64,000 bases of DNA from Termitomyces sp. T153 (lineage: Eukaryota > Basidiomycota > Agaricomycetes > Agaricales > Lyophyllaceae): contig JACKQL020000016.1 in NCBI GenBank assembly GCA_018296165.2, positions 124,001 through 188,000 on the forward strand, in the 5' to 3' direction. Positions 59,112 to 64,000 of this stretch are shown here, piece after piece. The notes beneath the pieces were generated by a model. It had not been told where the DNA came from. It saw nothing but the letters and a program-made list of their open reading frames with translations, and searched no databases. The stretch's first letter is position 1; each line of letters begins with the position of its first letter. The position numbers and the translations under genes were made by a program.

Positions 59112-59575
59112 TCATCCATCTTGGCAGACTCTTCCTCTGATAACTCTGGCTTTGTGGTAGTAAAACTCTCTGCTGCTGGGCAAGTAACTATAACAAATTG
59201 AGTGATTGTGGACACCTATGATCATATCATACCCATCTTCATGTTTGGCATCTGCAATGACTTGCATGAGTCCTAAAATACTATGAGTGCAAATCATTAA
59301 CCAGAGTTATATAACTCACCAGATTGAGACAACTTCTGCAATATTTCCTGAGCTGCTGTGTCTACCATGTAGACCATTCCATGATTGCTGCTGCACACAA
59401 TAACTTTTCCTTCTTCTGCAAATACTCCTTGAATGATTCTACACTGGGTAGATGTAATGCCTGGTATTGCATTGGCCAGAGTACCAGGAAATTGGTGGAG
59501 TTGAAAGTGGCCTTGGGTGAGATTATAAGTGACCAAGAGGTCTTTGCCAGGCAAAAGAGTGGTGATAAGACCCAT
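59112..59575 (-). pseudogene. Captured host-gene fragment: WD40-like protein
   Basis: Two pieces join across an apparent intron (donor gtgagttat at about 59,321): TYNLTQGHFQLHQFPGTLAN, QCRIIQGVFAEEGKVIVCSS and NHGMVYMVDTAAQEILQKLS, then LMQVIADAKHEDGYDMIIGV. The 'HG.VY..D...E.LQ.L.H' pattern with 'LIQVIA' is that of a WD40-type protein that recurs in agaricomycete genomes. The upstream end is cut by the repeat at 59,563. No full gene remains. Confidence 0.5.
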
Positions 59576-60331
59576 TTGTTGCTGAGCATCAATTTTGGAA
59601 ATTTTGGACTGAGCAGCAGCTAACTAACTATTTTGCGATGCCTTGTATGTACCATAAACACCTTGGCAGATGCTATTACTAGTGGCAATTATTTGTTTAC
59701 TTTCCCATACTATACCTTTGAACAGTATAAATACTGCTTGTACATAGACATCCAACCATTGAACTTCATCCTCATTAATTACTGCTTCTATTGAATCCCT
59801 AAATCTCTAAGCTTACCAGCTTGAGATTTCATCTTGTCTCCCTTGTTTACTCTATATCTCACCCTTCATCAACAATGACTTAGCAACAAGTCTTGCTGAC
59901 TTTGACTTTGACTGCATGGTACCAACTATGGGTGCCCTTAGCATTATTTTGACTCAGTGATACTAGCAACTATGGCTAGTGATTAGTTTGCATTTGTCCC
60001 CCATTTAGTTTCTCTGTTACCACTCCTCCACTCCTTTCTCTACCCAACTCCTCTTTCCCCATTAAAGTTCACTTTGCATTAGTGATGAATTTGTCTTCAT
60101 CTGTTTGATTGCACTAGCAACCCTCTGTTACCATCTAGTGACTTAGGTTAGCACTAGCAATCCTTCCAAATTCACACTTCACACTCCTGTTCACTCTCAT
60201 TCTCTGGGACAGTTACTGACTTGCCCTCAACTATTAACCTCCTACTGCCAGCTACCCTATCTAGTGACTAGTGTTATGTTCTCTTTTTAGGTTTCCTGCA
60301 CAGCACTAGGTGGCATAGGAGCACATCACCA
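59563..60331. repeat. Dispersed LTR-like repeat, copy 2 (internally deleted)
   Basis: Same ends as copy 1 (49,062-50,191): TGATAAGACCCATTTG...GGAGCACATCACCA. About 360 bp is missing after ctaactattttg. It interrupts the WD40-like fragment on its left and abuts the inverted-repeat copy on its right. Confidence 0.6.
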
Positions 60332-60339
60332 TTATCTCT

Positions 60340-60780
60340 ACAAAATGTAGTCTTTGTTGCTCAACATGCTCATACATAATCTTATTTATGATTCTACTTA
60401 TTGCTGATTGCATTCCCATGATGGGTTATATAAGAATCAAACACCAGTCAAGTCAGACTTTGACTTGTTCAAAATGACCATGAGTTCTGGATTCATCCAA
60501 GCTCATTCATTGACTTCTGTATCACTTCTGAGTTCATCTAAAGTCTACCACTTCCTGTGAAGTTCTGGATCCAACTCAAACTCCTGTTGTGCTGAGCAAT
60601 CTTAAAGATCTCTCTATAGTGTAGCCTTGATGGACTAAGGTGTCTGTATCACTATGATACTATCTTGAAGATCTATTTTTCCAATATATTGCTCACAGAT
60701 CACACCCACTTGCTCAACGCTCATTGTGTTTTCTATGGATGAATTACATAATCATCAAACTCCATCAAAGTAGGACTTGA
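60340..60780 (-). repeat. Inverted copy of the 54.3-kb LTR-like repeat
   Basis: Reverse-complement match to 54,255-54,775. The similarity ends exactly where an oligo(T) run starts (60,782), which suggests that a LINE inserted into this copy. Confidence 0.7.
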
Positions 60781-63700
60781 CTTTTTTTTTTTTTAATCCT
60801 TTTCCACACTTTGGGCTGGAGCCCATGATGGTCTTTACAAAGTCTACTTAATGGCTAGAATGTGCACTAGCTTAGATTTGGCAAATGAGTGATTGACAAG
60901 CTAACTCATCACCCCCCAACTCCCCCAATGCTCCTGGCATCGTTTTAGTCACCTGGTCTCTGACAGTACTGATCTATATACCATGTTCCTGCTTTCTCAC
61001 ATGTTGGTCTGTGTTTCCTCTTTATTTGCAGTGCACCTTTTGTCTGCTTGGCCTCCCAGAGGTCTTGTGCAACTGAGCTGGTCCATTGGGCACAGCATGC
61101 AGTGGTAGTAGTGAGGTTAGGGGTCCCTGAGCCATCACTCATTTCAGGTCACCTCATGTCCTATATTCCTTGCAAACAAACAGTGGTCAGTCAGACTTGA
61201 GCTTTTTTTTGGTATTTAGAACTTTTGTGAGGTAGTGGTGTAAAACCTTTTGTTTGATTAGACATTGTTGGGCCAGTCATAATCCTCCATTGGTCCATCT
61301 GTATTTGCTAGCTTGTCATCCATTTCAATAAGATTTATCAGTGAAACCTCACCAAAGTTCACTTTCAGCCTCCCCATGTCATTCATGTATTGCAACAGCA
61401 CTATTATTCCCTCCCTCTCACTAAACAGGGTTTTTAGATTACTTTTGCTGTCTCCCATAGCCCCCCACATCTTGTGTCTTTCATCCTCATATCCTCTGCA
61501 ATTGAGCAAGTAGTGCTTTACCATCTCCCTTTCCCCTGTGCAGGTGCTGCAGGTGCCCATCTTGCATTTCTGTATTCTTTGCAGGTGGGCATTAAGTGGT
61601 ATGTGGCCCATGTGAAGCTGGATCAGTAGGCTGATCTGATTCCTTGAGGCTCCTCATGATACCCCTTTGAACCCTGCAAATGAGTAACTGTCCTCATATG
61701 TCTTATTGTATCATTTGTACCTGGGCAACCTTGTCCAAACATTCCACCATTGCATTTTTAGCCTCTTGTTGTGCCTCTGTTTCAGTGCTAACAGGCTAGT
61801 CAGGAGCCCCCCTTTCCACTTTACTAGATATTTTGATAGTCATTCTAATGAGTCAGTGAGTCCTTCCACTGCCTCCTTTGCTGCCTTGTCAACTATCTTG
61901 TTCTCCTCCGCTCCCAAATAGTCCACAATCCAGGCTATCTTCAGTTCAAAATTCTTTTGGTTCCCCTTCTTATGTGCTATCATTCTCATTGTCTTGTGGG
62001 TGGCATCAAAGTAGTAGTGGCTTTGCCTCTGTTTTGTAGATCCCAAGCAATTGGATTACCCCTTGATTGTTGATTTGCATGGTGGATGCCTTCAGTAGAG
62101 GCATCTATTTTTCAGGTGGAGGCCTAAGTTCAGTGCTACTGCTTCAGCTTCAAAGGACATGTTCTTGGTTAGTGGGCCCAAATAGTACTGCAGGATCTTT
62201 GGCATGTCATTGTTCTTTATAAGGACTGCCACTGCTCCTGCATGCTCTTTATAGCCTCAGTCATCTATATAGATTATGACCTGTGCTCTGTTCTCTCTGT
62301 CAAAGGTCAGTGACTCTTTCTTTGTTCCTGCTATATCTGTATTAAAAGGCATCATGTATATGGGTAGCTGTCACACCAGTGTGATCATCTCCATGTCATC
62401 TGGTTGGAGGTTGTATATGTGTGCTAGATGGTGTAGCAGTGAGTGGTGATGTGAGACATTGTGCCATAGTGTTTGCCATAGTGGTTCCTGCAAGGGATGT
62501 CCTTCTAGTAAGGCCACAAGTCTTACTGCATACCTATGACAGATCTTGTTGAGCAGGAGCCTCACTGGAAGGAGGCTGGCATGTATTTTGATTATGTCTG
62601 TTGGACTTGTTCTCATTGCTCCAGTCATCCTGAGGGCTGCTATTCTCTGTATAAATGTCATCTTCACTATAAAGCCTGCTGATCCCTGCTCTCTCCTTGT
62701 GCCCTGCTTTCTATGCAGGGGGGTGTACCAAACCTCCACTGTGTAGGTTAGCTTGGACACAGCCATGATGTTGTACAGTTGCATCATAAAATCCGAGGTG
62801 AGTTCTGTGGAAGGCTTGGTTAGTCTACAGAACATTTGGACATATCTTGTAGCTTTCGCAATTATGTATCTCATGTGGTTGTTCCATCTTAGCTTGTCAT
62901 CCACCACCACTCCTAGAAACTTGTGTGTTTTTACCAGTTCAATGTGCCTCCCCCTGAGGTTCATGGCTAGGCAAGGCAACTGGTATGTAGTTTCCTCCTG
63001 CTTCCTAGACATATGCATGAGTACAAACTTGCTAGTCTCAAATCATGAGTTATGCTCTTCCAACCATTCAAAGGCCCCCCATTGTTGAATCATCATCCTC
63101 CTAAGCTTCCAGTTTGTTTTCTCAAAGTCCTTTCTTGATGTTACCAGTGCCACATTGTCAACAAAGCCTAGTGCTAGTTCCTGCCTATCTTTAGCTATTT
63201 CAAGTAGATCAGCATTGTAAAACAAGTATAAAATCTTGAAGATTGGGACCCCCTATCTAATGCCATTAGGAATGTTGATCCACAGTGACATGTAATTGTC
63301 AAACTTCAGCTTTGTCTGTCTGTCTGTGAGGAGTCTCCCCACAAACCTGATATATTCCTTGGAGACCTTCTATTTTCTCATGTTGTGCAGCAGTCTGCCC
63401 CACATGGCATTTGGGAAGGCCCCTTCAATGTCAAGAAATAGTGCTGATACCACTCTTCCTTGCTGCCACTCATGCTTAACCCAATGAGTCAGCAGTTGTA
63501 GTGAGTCAGACATGGTGTGACCTGGGCATCCTCCAAACTGCACATTTGGCAGAAGATTATGCTTCTCCATGATGTGTGTGACATCCTCTGCTACTATTGC
63601 TGTCAGTACCTTTACTATTGTGTTTAGTAGTGCTATTGAGCAGTAGGCTTTAGGTGTATTGTAGGCTGGTTTCCCAGGCTTTCTCAGTATTACTGTTATG

Positions 63701-64000
63701 CTATCCCTCCAGGGGGGATAATACATTTCTAAGGTGAAGACAGCTCTGAATAAGTAGAGTAGGTGGTCCTCAATGATGGAAAGGGCATTTTTGAGGACAA
63801 TGTTGGGTATTCTGTCTTCTCCATAGGCCTTGTACAGGCTGGGGTTAGCAATGCTGTGCTGGATTTGCTCTTTCATTATTGGCCCACTTGTTTGGAGTGG
63901 CCTTGGATAGTTCTGGGCTTCTGATGTTGTTGTTTTGGGAGGGGGTGGCAGAAAGAGAGTGCTTGACAGGAGGTTGCACTTCTCATCATTTGTTGTTGCT
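60781..64000 (-). mobile_element. Second LINE, decayed, 5' part beyond window
   Basis: Minus strand. The 3' end has poly(A), read as T at 60,782-60,794. A second oligo(T) at 61,203-61,210 preceded by gacttga, the same word that precedes the first run, leaves it open whether 60,781-61,193 is a separate 5'-truncated copy. From the right edge leftwards: reverse transcriptase, thumb, RNase H and a C-terminal zinc motif. It differs in sequence from the LINE at 20,881. Confidence 0.82.
61258..63876 (-). pseudogene. LINE 2 reverse transcriptase and RNase H, broken
   Basis: RT core from 63,876: YGEDRIPNIVLKNALSIIED, PPWRDSITVILRKPGKPAYN, YCSIALLNTIVKVLTAIVAE and QFGGCPGHTMSDSLQLLTHW. The expected Arg residues (YRPIALLN, GGRPG) are Cys or His here. 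The catalytic FVDD reads FVDN (GFVDNVALV near 63,150), so the active site is lost. Then HKFLGVVVDDKLRWNNHMRY (thumb). RNase H end: KIAWIVDYLGAEENKIVDKA near 61,930. A C-terminal CSTCTGEREMVKHYLLNC (61,560-61,500) is the zinc knuckle. Several stops separate the pieces. These changes are all transitions of the CpG-decay type. Confidence 0.85.

Noticed and set aside
49062..60331. One large LTR retrotransposon with the two direct repeats as its LTRs
   Set aside because: No gag, protease, RT or integrase is readable between them, the outer flanks do not give a 5-bp duplication, and the interior holds unrelated pieces.

Overview
The window looks like nuclear DNA of an agaricomycete basidiomycete. 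It has compact genes with many 50-65 bp GT-AG introns, a DUF6535 membrane protein of the kind expanded in mushroom-forming fungi, and a large transposon block. Exon structures below were worked out by hand from splice signals, reading phase and family resemblance; no search was run.

Positions 1 to about 17,630 are a dense housekeeping block. In order: an XPG/FEN-type nuclease (minus, running off the left edge); an unrecognised 180-residue protein (minus); the coatomer alpha subunit (plus, 14 exons); a D-2-hydroxyacid dehydrogenase of the glyoxylate/hydroxypyruvate reductase type (minus, 9 exons); a DUF6535 membrane protein (plus); phosphopantothenoylcysteine decarboxylase of CoA synthesis (minus); a complex I assembly factor of the NDUFAF2/NDUFA12 family (minus); and proteasome lid subunit Rpn3 (minus). 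A broken basidiomycete gene of unknown role (17,998-18,842) sits at the edge of this block.

From about 18,850 to 64,000 the composition changes sharply. CpG almost disappears, TpG/CpA rises and reading frames are broken. This is a stack of nested mobile elements. (i) 18.85-30.4 kb is a minus-strand fossil Helitron without a helicase. It was split by a 6.3-kb Tad1/I-type LINE with a 12-bp target duplication (20,881-27,188) and by a solo LTR (27,540-28,597). (ii) 30.4-34.3 kb holds unrecognised plus-strand reading frames. (iii) 34.3 to about 44.6 kb is a head-to-tail series of three Helitron/Helentron-like elements. They share their 5' ends; the first two also share a 3' array of about 60-bp hairpin repeats and a 38-nt terminal palindrome. 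The middle one carries a nearly complete Rep plus PIF1-type helicase. (iv) 44.6-64 kb mixes solo LTRs (two more with perfect 5-bp duplications), repeat pairs, a CACTA/Plavaka-like transposase, a second LINE that runs off the right edge, and decayed, partly intron-containing fragments of host genes (epsin, an ankyrin protein, a WD40-like protein).

The strongest overall signal is long-term C-to-T decay at CpG in the transposon block. It explains several Helitron stop codons (Arg CGA to TGA), lost Arg/His/Asp residues in the LINE proteins, and mismatches between the target duplications of an old solo LTR. One CpG-rich solo LTR (47,076-48,073) stands out as young. I found no convincing tRNA, rRNA or CRISPR array, and no new multi-gene host system. 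The best candidates for something undescribed are the unknown reading frames at 30.9-34.3 kb and the tandem Helitron array.
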